Of a DNA stretch of 64,000 nt, positions 24,137 through 36,588 are shown piece by piece. Source of the stretch: Metallyticus violacea (lineage: Eukaryota > Arthropoda > Insecta > Mantodea > Metallyticidae); NCBI GenBank assembly GCA_030762175.1, contig CM060838.1, forward strand, positions 20,942,501 to 21,006,500, written 5' to 3'. The notes beneath the pieces are model-generated. The model was not told where the DNA came from. It saw nothing but the letters and a program-made list of their open reading frames with translations, and did no database searches. A program made the position numbers and the translations under genes. How positions within the stretch are numbered: the stretch's first letter is position 1; every line of letters starts with the position of its first letter.

Positions 24137-24436
24137 GGTCCTGGTGATGTAGTGGTTACCATACTTGCCTCCTAAACCCAGGATCGCGGGTTCGAATCCG
24201 ACCAGGACCGATGGATTTTTTCGGAGCGTAAAAATCCTAAGTATGGCTTCCTTCGGAAGGGAAGTAAAGTCGTGGGTCCCGTGTCGTACATTTACGACAC
24301 GAAAAAGAACCTCAAGCCTGAAAGAGAGGCCTCTGAGCAAAATTTGTTGGCCGTTTCACGCCCTGAGTTGAATGGGACGCTGATGACCTGAGCTGTTAAA
24401 GACGTCCATAAATAAATCATTAAAAAAAAAAAAAAT
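24137..24436 (+). mobile_element. SINE family B copy B4, full length
   Basis: Complete head GGTCCTGG...CCAGGACC: the seven-base acceptor halves GGTCCTG and CAGGACC are perfectly complementary. Box A GGTGATGTAGTGGTTACC, box B GGTTCGAATCC. The body carries the T6 run, CGGAGCGTAAAAATCC, GGTCCCGTGTCGTACA and GCTGATGACCTGAG, with the 3' end GTCCATAAATAAATC and an A-rich tail. Confidence 0.96.
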
Positions 24437-24534
24437 AGAAATTTTGATTTACACGCCCTGATTTAAGAAACCAGGTACCAGGGTGGTGTATACAGATTTT
24501 ATTTATTTGTTTATTATTGAATGTTTATATATGT

Positions 24535-24816
24535 ACCGCCACGGGTGGCCGAGGTCGTTAAGACGCGAACTCGTGAGCGGGAGGTCTGGGGCTCGAATCC
24601 CACCAGGACCGTTCTATCTGACTGAGGTTTTTTCGCGGTTTTCCGCAGTTCTCATAAATGACAAACGTCGGGGAGGTATCCTAAAGATAGGCCTGGAACG
24701 TTTCCTTCCTTAAAAAAATCCTTTCCCAATTTATCATTTCATCTCAAGTATCACCAGTGTCCACCGCATGTGGTGTCTCAGTAGTAAAAACGGGCGTTAA
24801 ACGCCATTTAAAAAAT
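24535..24816 (+). mobile_element. SINE family A copy A8, full length
   Basis: Head CCGCCACGGGTGGCCGAGG, box B GGCTCGAATCCC, T6 in the body with the right hairpin side changed (CCGCAGTT), CACCGCATGTGGTGTC, GGGCGTTAAAC and a short A-rich end. About 100 bp downstream of B4. Confidence 0.95.
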
Positions 24817-25096
24817 CTTTATATCTCGTTTTATTAAACAGTAAAACAGAAACCAAGCAAGCAGCACGCCGTTTCTCACCAGATCAAGCGCTGAATGTCC
24901 CTTCAGTACATACGGACATTTGCTAAGCAGAGTTTTTTCCTGGAACATTAGCCAATAATGAATTTACATGATACAGCTTTGAAGAATGCGGAGAATTTTA
25001 ATGCAGCTTTAAGAATTTGCAAAATCCAGCAGTTAAAAATAATATTACACTAAACATATTGTTCCTGCTATGTAGATTGATCATTCATTTCTGTTT

Positions 25097-25290
25097 GGCG
25101 CTGAGATATGCTCTCGTAAACAGCAGATCTGCGGTTCGAATTTCGCCAGTACCGTCCTGACTGAGATTTTTTCTAGGTTTTCTAGGTTTTTCTGAATAAT
25201 CACTGGCAAATGCCTGGGGGGGGGGGGCGTAACGTAAACTGCTTTCTTCCCAACAAAAAAGTAATTCCCCAATTTAGCACTTCATCTAAG
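25097..25290 (+). mobile_element. SINE family A copy A9 (degenerate)
   Basis: Old copy: GCTCTCGTAAACAGCAGATC head remnant, box B GGTTCGAATTTCG, GACCGTCCTGACTGAG-like body start, T6 followed by a duplicated CTAGGTTTT, a run of ten G after TGCCTG, then CACTTCATCTAAGG. The tail is lost. Confidence 0.75.
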
Positions 25291-27964
25291 GCTCTCACGA
25301 AGTTCATGAATATCTTACAGAGCTTTGCAATCTTTGGAAAAAAATAGCTAAAAGTAGGATTAATGCTTTGTGTCACGAAACAACTAGAGAAAGTACGGGG
25401 GCCTCAAAGGGCCCTGTTTTCTTTTTCTTTTTTGCTTTAGTGAAGTGATACTCGGGACTGGGAAGAAGAGTTAGAAGCCCTGGAAAATGCCAAACGCAGA
25501 TTCTGACGAAACATACAATCCGCTAGAACACAACCTACAAGCTCGCAAACGCATCAATTTGTTTTCTAATTTTTTATCCCAACCGTAAAATGTTATTTCT
25601 TCAGCTCTGTAAAACACGCATTTGTTTGGGCAACAGCCTTTTCATTAGGTACGAATTTCTTTGTTGCTGCTATTTCCTCATGCTGCGGAACAGGAAACAG
25701 TCCGAGAGAGCCAAACCCTGAACGTAAGGAAACGAGGAAGAATTTCATACCTTAAGTCCAAATACATTGAAATTCCATTCACAGACTTGTGCGCTGGCGC
25801 GTTATGGAAAGGACCTTTATCTTCACCAAGTAAAGGCGGTTCTTTTTGATCTAGTAATTTAATTGTTCCATTAGCATAGCGTAATATCCAACGGCTATGG
25901 TTTTACCCTTTTCCGAGGCAACGCCCAAACACAGTCGCCATCACCTCCCCTTGTCTTCCTAGGAACTCTTTCTTCTGTTTTTGGACTGCTCCTTCGTTTC
26001 CGGCGTATGGTGAAGGATCGTCGACTCCACAGCCGTAACGCTCTCACCTTTCTGTTACATTTATGCAGTTGAGAAGTTATCCACACTACAAATGTCCTAG
26101 AATTGTCTCGTGGAGATCGATACAAGGTCATTAGCCGGGACTATTCAAAACTACAGTACTTCCCTCATCCTCTCTATATCCTGGTATTCGTATGCCCGAG
26201 GTAACTGTGCGTTCCTTTCACTAATGAAGGCTGTGCAATTTTAAGGGCTTAAGGAAATGGGTTGAGGTGAAATAGTTTGACTGCTTGAAAAGAAATAAAT
26301 GTATAACAAGATTCTTAGTAGATATTTTTGTGAATTAAACATACCATTTAATTTTTATAACTCTTTTCGCTTCGATATATTCAAATTCTTTATTGTGTGC
26401 TTTTTAAAATGCTGAATAGTGGCAGAAAAAATTAACAATCCAAAATTAAATAGACAACAGAAGCCAAAATAGGCAAAAAAAAAAAAAAAATGTCGAAATG
26501 AAAACCGGCCCTAGCGACCCCAAAAGTACGAAAATATGTTCATTTCTACCTGACTCTCAAAATATCCACCCACATAGAAAAGACTTATGACGAACTTCCG
26601 GGCTCTGGTGATGTGCTTACCTTGGTTTTAATTTGTGCAGTGCGGATCGACAACTTCTGTACGATTTTCTTAAAGAGTCTTCAACTTTTGATTGTCCAAG
26701 TTCGTCTGTCCTACTGACAGATTTTCTTTCAGAGTCCTAGCTGTCTTTGTACTGAGCTTTCAGGAGAGTGGCAGATCTTTGATGCTTATATCTCCGCTAC
26801 TGGATCTCTAGAACCATTGCTGGGCTACAGACTCCCTTTACCCTCCACTTCACAGACATTTTAAACCGCAGCTGCTGTTTCGTGACCTGCTTCAGTAGTG
26901 TCTCACAAGTTGCGAAATTTGTAGTTTGTTATGGGCATTTTGTTATCTTTAAAATATTTGTTTATAAAACATTTGCTGTGATAGTGCTGATAGCCGATGT
27001 CTCTTACATAATTTTGTTGTATGTTTAAAAATATCAAGGAAAGAAAAACAATGCTAATTATGATCCCAGTATTATCCAATCCAAACATTTTTTGAGCGAA
27101 CGATTAATTTAATTTTTAGCATATAAATGTAGAAACGCAAATTTTGTGATGTCATAACAATCTGAGTAGAGAAAGCCTAAAGTGATAATCCTATTTTGTA
27201 AAAAAAATTAGCTATTTTCTTGACCGAGTTAAAATTGATAAACAGAGTTGGTGACATTTCTGTGGAAAAAAAAAAAAAAAATAATGGAACAATGTGGACA
27301 ACATAAATGATCTAAAATAACAGCAATGGTAACAAAAAATAATATTTAATTTATACTCACTGATACTTAGAATATTTTATTACTGTGTGAGGAACCTCTT
27401 TTGGATGTGCACAATTCCTACACAGCAATTCTCTTAAGATGTTCAGCATTCATATAGTCATTTTAAACGTTAAGAATACATTATGTTTGCTATAACAACA
27501 TAATACAAAAACCTCTAGGTGAATTCTATAATCAGCTGTATATATCATGGATAAAACTTACACAAAATAGTATTATTTCTGACTTATCACCCTAGAGGAG
27601 TTTTATTATCCATACATCATCATCTGTTCACCAAAGTGAACACATTTACATATGAGATTCAGAACCATGTGAATTAAAATAAGTTAAATTTTAATAAGTA
27701 TGCAGAATTATTTCAAGCATATTTAATGAGATATCCGGATATATGAATGACTTCTAAATTTTCGTAAAAATATCAAGTATGAATCAAATGAGGCAAATGT
27801 AAAACAAAGTTGCATAAAACGGGAGGAATTTTTTTTTTAAAAAAATGTAATCAATGTGTATAAACGCTCAAAGAACTGGTCTTAAATTTTGCATGTTATA
27901 CACGCGTTCATTCTGAAGAGATGTTAGTTTTTTTGTCTAATATATCAGTAAATCTAAATTTATG
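25291..27964. other. Gene-free DNA
   Basis: The 25640-26130 part is slightly richer in G+C, with short opposite-strand frames (25661-25849 plus, 25895-26131 minus) lacking motifs. The 26590-26890 part is also less A/T-rich. No exon can be supported. A16 run near 26476. Confidence 0.45.

Positions 27965-28008
<44 letters not shown>
27965..28008. repeat. (TA)n microsatellite
   Basis: About 21 TA units, self-complementary and therefore able to form a cruciform. Confidence 0.95.
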
Positions 28009-30296
28009 CTACTCATAAATAGAAAGTATATTTTGCTGTTTTTATTTTTGTTGTTTCAATTTTAAAAATATGTTTAAATAATTATATTTTTATGTTCAGC
28101 GTTGCAATTTTTGCATTGCATATGTGACACGGTTATTAAAATACTTTAACACTTGAAATTTATACCGGAAACTGGCACGTAGTTTTTAATACAAACCCTT
28201 TCCCTTAATGAAAGAAATCTATTTTTGTATTGAACGCTGTTCAGCTTCTGCAAATTATCTACCATGATTTTTTATCCTCTCCCCCTTTCTAAGAGAAGCA
28301 AAAGGGAATTTAATGAGAACAAACAAACCGCACTTGTAGACTCTTGTTTGGAAATGGTTGTGCTTTTCATATCCTTTGTTTTGTTCTGTGGAATTATATT
28401 AATGAAGCTTCCTAACAAAGAAGTTATCATTAGCATTTCTGGCCAAAGAGGATATTGATTGGAATTGAAATAGTCTTAATAGGAAGCAAAAGACACACCG
28501 TACACAATTAATGTTGTGTGATCATAAATTCTAAAAATAATCATTACTTATAAATCGATGCACACAAGTCGTAGGAAACAAATGCCGTACGTGAGATGTT
28601 ATGTTAGCGTTTGTTATTCACTTGTTTCCCCAAGTTCTCGGAAAATGATGTAATTTTCTCTCGGGAATACTAATAAATGACTATCTACAAGCGCATTGCT
28701 GAAGCAATGATTTACACTAATTCGTTGTTTACCATGGAGATGACAAAAATATCCTGTCAAATCTGTATGCAACACTATTAATTGAGAATCGTGATATAGT
28801 TGCCAATTTATTACATAATGTAATAAAAATAACATGGCACAATACAAAGAGGCATTAAAAACCAGGAAAAATAAATATAAGAAATCATAAAAACACCTTA
28901 AATTAAAAGTTCCTAACTAAATACATGGATTGGGCGTTTTTCAAGTTATTTGGAAAATCAAAACAGATCCACGTGGTACTTTCGGCCAGCTTAAATAGAA
29001 CCATTTGCGCGTCTGTAGTTAAAAATGCATGGGAAATGATTACGTTGGTGAGGGGCAGTTCTGGCCTTTGCTGAAAGTGGAAGAAAGTGTGAATGTCCCA
29101 TTATCTAAATGACATGTTTGATTTAACTAGTGCAGGGCATTCACAGGGGTGACTAAGGACTTTACAAGACAATTTACTGATTGCTGTTACACTAGCAACA
29201 AAGGAGGGCTTTCTGAATGTTTTTCCGTCAAAAACTACAGCCCATAGGGTCTAGAAGTACAAACATTAACAAAGCAACACTAGGATACTGGCATGATTTT
29301 AGTTGAACAACAATTATAGAAATTGTTAGAATTAATAAACGAAAAAATGTGCCAAAATGGAAACTTAAAGTGGTTATAAGCATTCATGTTGACAGGTGTT
29401 TTGCATTTACGCGCTATTTATGTAGCAATTGTGTATAATTGCAAACTTATCGATTTTAGTTTTTATGTAAAGAAAAATCCTCGCGTAAAAGAAAAACGAA
29501 AAAGGCACGTCAGGAAATGAATGATATGTTTAGCTGTCTGTATACGTTTCACCTTTATGTACATTACAAAATATGAAGGTAAAACAAGATAAATGAATGT
29601 GAAAGCGCTATCACAGTAAATAAACTGAATTCTAATACAGGTTTTAAGTAAATAGAAAAACAGAATAAAAAGGTATATATACAGGACTTTCATTTCAAAA
29701 CATAGTCATAATAACTACCTTTATATGAAAATACAAATTTAATAACTAATGTCAATTTAGATATTCGGAAAGTTTAAAATTGATGTTTATAAAATTTTAA
29801 GTTTCATCTTCAGCCATCTCACTTTGATATTTAAAACTACACCCTTAAGTTATGATGGTTAAATTAAAAAGTATTCAATTGTTTTTTTAATCATTGCCTG
29901 GCGACATGAATTGCTCTTACTGTTGTTAGAATTTAGAGAACAAAAACAAATATATATAAATAATACTACCACTACAATTCACTTGTCTTCTTGCCATTGA
30001 ACAGCTCTACGAGTTCGAAATATAGCGATTTCAAGTGTGACTTTTTCTTAGTGTTTTATCCTATTCTACTATTATAATTACTGTTAAATGAATATGTATT
30101 ACCTGCAGCATTTAAAAAAAATAGTCCCGTGTAAATTACAGTTTTACTTAATTAAATGTTCAAAATGTGCTCCATTGTTGTTTAGACAGTAATGCAGCAT
30201 ATTTCGGTTCCTGTATAATTTAGGCTATATACCTTATTCAATCAATTTATTACCAAATAAAGCCATTACATGCTTAATAGTTATTTTAATTTTAAT
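28009..30296. other. Gene-free AT-rich DNA
   Basis: Frames at 28264-28458, 28614-28847 minus and 29463-29693 minus have no recognisable features. Nothing else seen. Confidence 0.5.
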
Positions 30297-30347
30297 CTAC
30301 CACTACCACTACCACTGCCACTACTACTACTACTACTACTACTACTA
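30297..30347. repeat. (CTA/CCA)n microsatellite
   Basis: CTA units mixed with CCA and CTACCA near the start, then uninterrupted CTA to 30347. Confidence 0.9.
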
Positions 30348-31560
30348 GCACCATTACGAGCATTAATATCGAGGTGAACTGGTTCTTATTTTTATTTTTT
30401 TGTAATTTTAGCATTATATGTCTTCATTTGAATAGTATTTCAATTTTGTTTAACTTTTCTCTAATGTTACTATAACATTTCAATAATACACAGACGTAAA
30501 ACAGAAACATATCCCCTTTAGCTGTAAGCACCGTTTAGCCTGCTAACTCCCCGTGATTCAGAACATATTGTATCAGCAAATTGTCTATTTTTATGCCCAT
30601 TATTTCGGCGGAAGGGCATTCCGTTTCCGTACACCCGTGTGGCTTTACACTGCGCAAGTGCGCGTTGCAACGGACAATGTAAGGCAAGGCGTTGGCGACT
30701 AGAATACAAAACAAGAATTTTGTCACTTAACGCGCCAATGATCGTGCCAACCCTAGGTCGACAACCTGGCTGTTATCCATTCTTCCTCACTTCCTGGAGT
30801 TCCAGTACACTGAGATTTGTAACTTGGCTAGAGTTCTTCTGCTGCAATCTGAACGCATTGCCAGCGTGGCTATTGGTAGATCAGAAAGGTACAGAAGAAA
30901 TAAAATAATATCTGAACTACAGTGTGAGCTTTCAGGTTCTTTGGTTACATTTGGTGTAAATGCTGCGTGTTGCATTTTATGTCGATGTATTTAGAACGTG
31001 GCTTTTTTCATTTGATTGGTAAATAATCCATGAACTTTATTACGTATGGGTTATTGAGACAGGCTTTGTGTTAATGAATAAATGGTTTTATAAATCCACA
31101 TCCACAACAAAACAATCAAATAAAAAAAAAAAGCATTCTTCTTATAGATTAGAGCAGTTATTATGATAGATCTATATAAAACTTAACATTTTCTCTTCTT
31201 GTTCTTATGCATTTATAATTTAGGCTGGTTACAAACTGGGTGGTATGGATTTATAACCTCGGCACCAGCAATGGGAGCGTTCTCCACTCTATTGTGCTGT
31301 TTCGCTTAGTTTTCTGGTGGAAGCGATGTCTACCCTGCTACAAAATACCTAAAGGAGGAGGAGGGAATGTGCTGACACTACTCCTGCTATTAGTGTCGAA
31401 GAACTGGCATTTCTGAATGTCTTTCAAACTGCCCCTAGCATCTACGGACACCAAAAAGAAGTGCCTTTATTATTCAATTTCCTCCATCTTCCACATACTG
31501 GAATCTAAAACTGTCTTACAGTCCCTACAACCCGTAGAGTGAACCCGATCAAAACAATGA
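30348..31560. other. Gene-free DNA with a CpG-containing patch
   Basis: The 30590-30800 part has clustered CpG and GCGCAAGTGCGCG, unusual in this A/T-rich window. Mutually overlapping short frames (30518-30726 minus, 30639-30908 plus) have no motif. A promoter is possible but unsupported. Confidence 0.4.
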
Positions 31561-31580
31561 CACGTGACGTGACGTCACTG
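31561..31580. promoter_or_regulatory. Clustered CRE/E-box-like palindromes
   Basis: Within 20 bases there is CACGTG (31561-31566), TGACGTGA (31565-31572) and a perfect CRE-type palindrome TGACGTCA (31570-31577). The overlap of three related sites is notable, but no transcription start or gene can be tied to it. It could be chance. Confidence 0.25.
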
Positions 31581-31850
31581 TAATGACTTTGTGCAGCCAA
31601 GTACAACACAGTAGCAATGCACGCAAAGAAAGTAGTTCCATGTTAGCAATCTGAATTTGAGAATGGGTTCAGTAATAAATGACATCTACTACATAAAAAA
31701 AAAAACAATATTTATGACTTGAATTTAATTACTGCTGACTTAATGAAGTTTAATTTCGAAGTTACAAATTAATGGGCTCCAACTACCAAGATACAGCTCG
31801 CCTGATTCACGGTTGTTTAAAAGGAACAACCAGTTTAAACTTGTTATCAT
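31581..31850. other. Gene-free spacer
   Basis: Nothing recognised between the palindrome cluster and the helix-turn-helix relic. Confidence 0.4.
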
Positions 31851-32110
31851 GGCTGACGCTAATGAAGCAGTGCTGCTGTTTCAACGGAGACATTATGTCA
31901 TTATGTAAAGTATAAACGGGGCAAGCCTTTAACTAGTGGCGAGAAAATAATTATTTTAAACGTATTTTCAAAGTTCTGTGAAAAGTATCCAGCACTCGCA
32001 ATAAAGGAGGTACTAAACCTAACCTCAGAAATTACCGGTGTTCTTTTTTCATCACGTCGCTTATACGGGATGAGCAATCCTTCACGCAACAGGTTCACTT
32101 GGTACACTTT
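31851..32110 (+). pseudogene. Transposase-like helix-turn-helix fragment
   Basis: An ATG at 31851 opens MADANEAVLLFQRRHYVIM and then stops. A second frame begins just before that stop and reads KYKRGKPLTSGEK, then IIILNVFSKFCEKYPALAI, then KEVLNLTSEITGV. From memory of insect proteins these blocks look like one N-terminal helix-turn-helix region of a DDE-type transposase or a host protein derived from one, interrupted here by a short frameshifting insertion. Alternatively GTAAAGTAT at the break could be a splice donor of a real exon. The sequence after EITGV stays open to 32291 but is not convincingly protein-like. Confidence 0.4.
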
Positions 32111-32901
32111 CACTCAATACACTGTATTGCGTCGCCTAACAAACACAATCTACTTGCGCAAGATTTCAATTCACACTGAAGCCTCGGGAAGGGGAAATAT
32201 ACGTCAACATAGCGCTGCCGGCCGGTCCCGCGGTTGCGTCAACCATTGCTCACCAGGAAGGATACATTGTTTGTTTGCTTGTTGGCGTTAGCATCACTAT
32301 GAGAGTGAATACATATTAGTTTAGTCAATTTTACGCTTTGGCAATACTTCATAGCCATAACACAAGTAACACAAAGGTAAAAACCTGCTCCCAGTCATAT
32401 GTTTTGCTTTAACGAGCGCAGTTCACAATCTGATGAGGATGTTATTGTTATTGTTATTATTATATCAACAATGATAACTAAAATACATTTATATCCCTGC
32501 CTTGTTACCAAAGTGCAATCAACAGCCAACAAGCTACTCATTGCCTCAAATCATTTGCAGCCAGTTGTGAAAGCAAAGACACTGCCTGTCTTTGGGACAA
32601 ATTCTATATTAGGTTTAAGAGATGCCTAAAAATAAAGCACGTTATTAAATAAAGCAAACATTAGCACTGGATAAAACGTTCAATAGGAACTAAAATCATA
32701 GCTCTAGCAGATTAAATAATTAAAAAATCAAGCTACTGTTGCGGACATGGCCAAATGTTTACAGTGCTAATATTTTTGTATGTCATTTGATTTGCATAAA
32801 GCCCACTCAGTCAGCTAATGTAATATCCCATTTGGAAAGAAAGGCCAATAAGCATTTGCTCTACAGATATGTATCACAAATTTAGAATATGCTTATATTG
32901 C
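32111..32901. other. CpG-rich patch then gene-free DNA
   Basis: At 32150-32260 there are about ten CpG in about 110 bases, including GCCGGCCGGTCCCGCGG, out of character with the surroundings. The rest is A/T-rich with no gene. Confidence 0.45.
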
Positions 32902-33183
32902 ACCGCCACGGGTGACCGAGGTGGTTAAGGCGCGGACTCGTGAGCGGGAGGTCTGGGGTTAGAATCCCGCCAGGTCCGTCCTCCTAACTGAGGTTTTTTC
33001 CAGGTTTTCCTCAGTCCTCATAAATGGCAAATGCCGGGGAGGTAACCTAAACTTAAGCCTGAAACGATTCCTTCCTTATAAATAAATCCTTCCCCAATTT
33101 TCATTTCATCTCATGCATCCCCAGTGTCCATCGCCTGTGATGCCTCAGTAGTAAAAACAGGCGTTAAACACATTCATTCATTA
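32902..33183 (+). mobile_element. SINE family A copy A10, full length
   Basis: Head CCGCCACGGGTGACCGAGG, box B GGTTAGAATCCC, body hairpin intact around T6, GCCTGTGATGCC, GGCGTTAAACAC and a short ATTC-repeat tail. (ATTC)n-tailed subtype. Confidence 0.95.
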
Positions 33184-33585
33184 CTTAAATTTTGTGATTA
33201 AATTTTAGTCTTACGGTTTACTCTGCTAGTATCACTTTAATTTATTATTTTAATGCTCAGTAACAGTGAATGTTGCATTGAGAATGAACCTTCAACATAA
33301 TGGTAACAAAATTATTCATAACTGAACGCCGGAAGATAACTTAAAGAGATTGTATTTATCTTAGCTGATTTTTAGGCACTTTGCCAATTTGCCATTCACG
33401 CTACTAATCATTTGTCTTCGATCAAAAAACCAAACACTAGCTACTATTACGGCACATGTTTCGATTTTATGAACGTGAATTCATTCTGTGCATGCTTGTT
33501 GAAGGTGTCACTGTAAAAGGCTGATAAAGCGTAAAGGGCGATTGAAAAATCTCTGCAAATACATGCTGAATGAAGTACAGGCCAA
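33184..33585. other. Gene-free spacer
   Basis: Nothing recognised between two same-strand family A copies. Confidence 0.5.
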
Positions 33586-33862
33586 CCTCCACAGGTGGCC
33601 GAAGTCGTTAAGACGCGGACTCGTGAGCGGAAGGTCTGGGATTCCAATCCCGTCAGGACCGTACTCCCTGACTGAGTTTTTTTCCATGTTTTCCTCAGTC
33701 CTCATAAGTGGCAAATGCCGGGGAGGTACCCTAAACTTAGGTCTGGAACGTTTCTTTCCTTAAAAAAAAAACCTTTCCCAAATTTTCATTTCATCTCATG
33801 TATTATCAGTGTCCATCGCCTGTGGTGCCTCAGTAGTAAAAACGGCCATTAAACATTAGTCA
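33586..33862 (+). mobile_element. SINE family A copy A11
   Basis: Head CCTCCACAGGTGGCCGAAG, box B GATTCCAATCCC (decayed), body T7 with GACTGAG/CCTCAGTC, GCCTGTGGTGCC, then the 3' end CGGCCATTAAACATTAG with no clear tail. Confidence 0.93.
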
Positions 33863-36588
33863 CTGTAACAGGGTCCTTGCTGTCTCTCGCTTAAAATCCC
33901 TCCCCCTTTTAAAGGGATAAGCTCCTCTGTCTAAAATATACTTGCAGATTACTATTAGAAGATGATTTGAAACTGTAAGATGTCCACAAAATAAGAATGA
34001 CAATATCGGGCGCTTGGGAGGTTTCGGGTTCAATCACCTTAGGGACGGCCGTCCTCACCTTAGGTCTTTTCGTGGATTCCCTGTGTCGTTTAGTTTAATG
34101 CTGTAATGGATCCTTCCATTTCACGAATTTTCCGATGATCTAAATTGGCTCTCTTACAGGGTCGAAAGTGCCAGGCGAAGTGGGTTGGTGCAGTGTGGCG
34201 GTGGCTTGCGTTTTGGCAAGGTTCCTAAGGTTCGAGTGCCTTGCTTCAGTTCCATCTGAAAATAATGTGAGAGACCTTATCTATGACCGCACCTTTCAAA
34301 CTGGCTGCCCTGTGTCTGTTTTCCTCACTCCATCCCTTCCTCCCGGAGGATCTTCACTAGGAGCACAATCAACTTTTGGGTAAGGTTCAACTATCGAAAT
34401 AACTCTCCTCTTTCCCTACCAACCCATTCCAGCCCAATCGGGCTATAAAACGCAAACATTGACAACAAAAGTGAGACCCTATGATGCAAAATAGTTATTT
34501 ATGGAGATATACTGTGAATTAACGAAATTAAAAAAAAAATGATAAAAAAAATAAGCTTAATAAATTAAATTAAAAGTTTAAACAAAGTTAACGTAATTAT
34601 TACGATATAAGAGAAATTGATGTTTATGGCTCTCCAATTAAGATTATATAAAATAATATTCAAACCTGGTTTTTAGAAGCATAACAATTGAAGGCCTTAT
34701 CATTATTAGTTTTATAGATCAAGATTAAAGGTGAATACTTCGAAAGGCCAGTTAAAAGTACCAGCAAAAAGTCTAAGAAGTTACAAATTAATTCTGCGAG
34801 TGGGAAATTCGAACTTTTCTTGGAGGTTCAAAGGTATATTTTTCATTTCAAGTATTGTGTTCTGGTTCTCTCCGCTGCCCTCCGTTCTCCTTCAGTACTC
34901 TCTCGTTCGAATGCCTCCGGTGCTATGCATGGCGAAGGTTAAAACCGATGCTGCGTGAAGGCCTGCCGAGCTATTACTTATAATGGCCGAAATGAATTCG
35001 TTTCGTTCTCACTAAGCCCTTCATTGACTGCCGTAGGTATATACACAAAAAGCGGTGCTATTAACACAAGTAAAGAACAAACGAATGAAGAAAGAAAAAG
35101 AAACAAATGAGTGGAACAAGTTCTACACTTAAGAAGTTCTGCAGCAAAATAATTTGACAACTGTTTCTCCAACGTTTATTTTTAGCAAAAAAATGCTCAG
35201 AAAGACGCTGGAATGTGTTGCTTGTTTTGTTTCGTTCTTCAGTTGTTTTGTTTCTGTGCACCAGACAGTGCCAAGGCTTTGTTTCTGCACTCAACTTTTT
35301 TCTTCATGCCTGTACATCCAGCCCATCCACTAAGCTTTTTCCTTTCTACTATTTATTTATTGCATTCTTTGACCAGTACTTGATTTTATTCTTACTTTAT
35401 TCCTTTTTACTTCCTCCTTTGTTCTCTTCACTGTTCTTTTTAGTTATTTATCATCTTGTGTGCGTCTAGATACACGAACCTATGAATATGAGAAAGTAAT
35501 CAACTTTTAACTAAGCGAGCTCAGTGACAGAAGTGTTGAGGTTAAGAGATATGTTCCCTCCGAAACGGAAAGCAAAAATTGGTGGATGAATTTTATCCCC
35601 CCTCCTCCATTTGTTCCTCCTTCTCAGAGAGTTATATTTCTGCACCCTCTTTCGATCCTGATATTTGAGGTAAGAACATTTTTCTTAAGGTTAATGGAAC
35701 TGTTATCTCTTCGTGATACCTGCGTGTCTCTTATCTGTTAATTACACGAAGCGGACACAGGATCGCTGACCGGGTTTTTGCTGCTCACATGCGCACCCGG
35801 CGTAGGTCGATGGAAGTAATGAACATAACATTCTTACCTTAACAAATAATTAAAGCATAGTACTTGATAAAATGCCTACTAATTTCGCAATTGTTGGTAC
35901 CTCTGTAAAAAAAAAATCACCAACCACTAGCTGCATTTGAAATATAGTCATTCCCCTGACGGAAGTTGTTAGATAAAAAGCTCAAAGCGTTGGATAAAAT
36001 GACTATGGAAGAACAAAGAAGACCATCATTTCTTAGGTGTAAAGCAGAGGTACCCTCATTTCATTTCATATAATAAATAAGAAACATTATTCATGCAGCC
36101 ATCAGGAGCTAAGTGGTGAACACACTCAGTAAAAATTACTTTTCATTTGCAGAAAAGCAAGCTGTAATTGGAGAAACTAAGGATAGATAACATAAAAAAT
36201 AACCGAAAATGTGTATAGGGTTTATAACCTTAAAATGTATAATAACAAAATTACTACAATGACATATTAGCACAACAACTCTGAAGGTGTTAGGATAATC
36301 CAAAATATGAGTACTATTAATGTATAAGTAGGATGCTTTTCTTATTTAAGTCACACATTTATCTATACCAGAAGCAAAAAAAATATTAATATTAAATTTG
36401 ATAGGTATCAAGCAATTAAAAATATAAAAAACTAAATCCCAAATCAACTAAATTAACATTTTATAAAATTCAGGCTGCACATCAATGTTGTATGATTGGG
36501 CCGATATATGTAAACAAGAAGCAAAAGAAATGAGCTTTATTTCTTAAATCAACAAGCAATATCACAAGACCCTATAGTAATATTTATT
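33863..36588. other. Gene-free DNA with an unclassified patch
   Basis: The 33960-34470 part is less A/T-rich, has a box B-like GGGTTCAATC at about 34027, and may be a diverged retroposon. An open frame at 34168-34383 in it has no motif. A C/T-rich stretch lies at 35330-35460. A CpG patch (GCGCACCCGGCG) lies near 35795. No gene supported. Confidence 0.45.

Noticed and set aside
24483..24713. Frames with GARIPPGP, PSVREDGPGGI or similar strings at several places
   Set aside because: They translate the tRNA head and body of SINE family A on either strand (also at 10960, 17257, 33508, 33542 and 40839).
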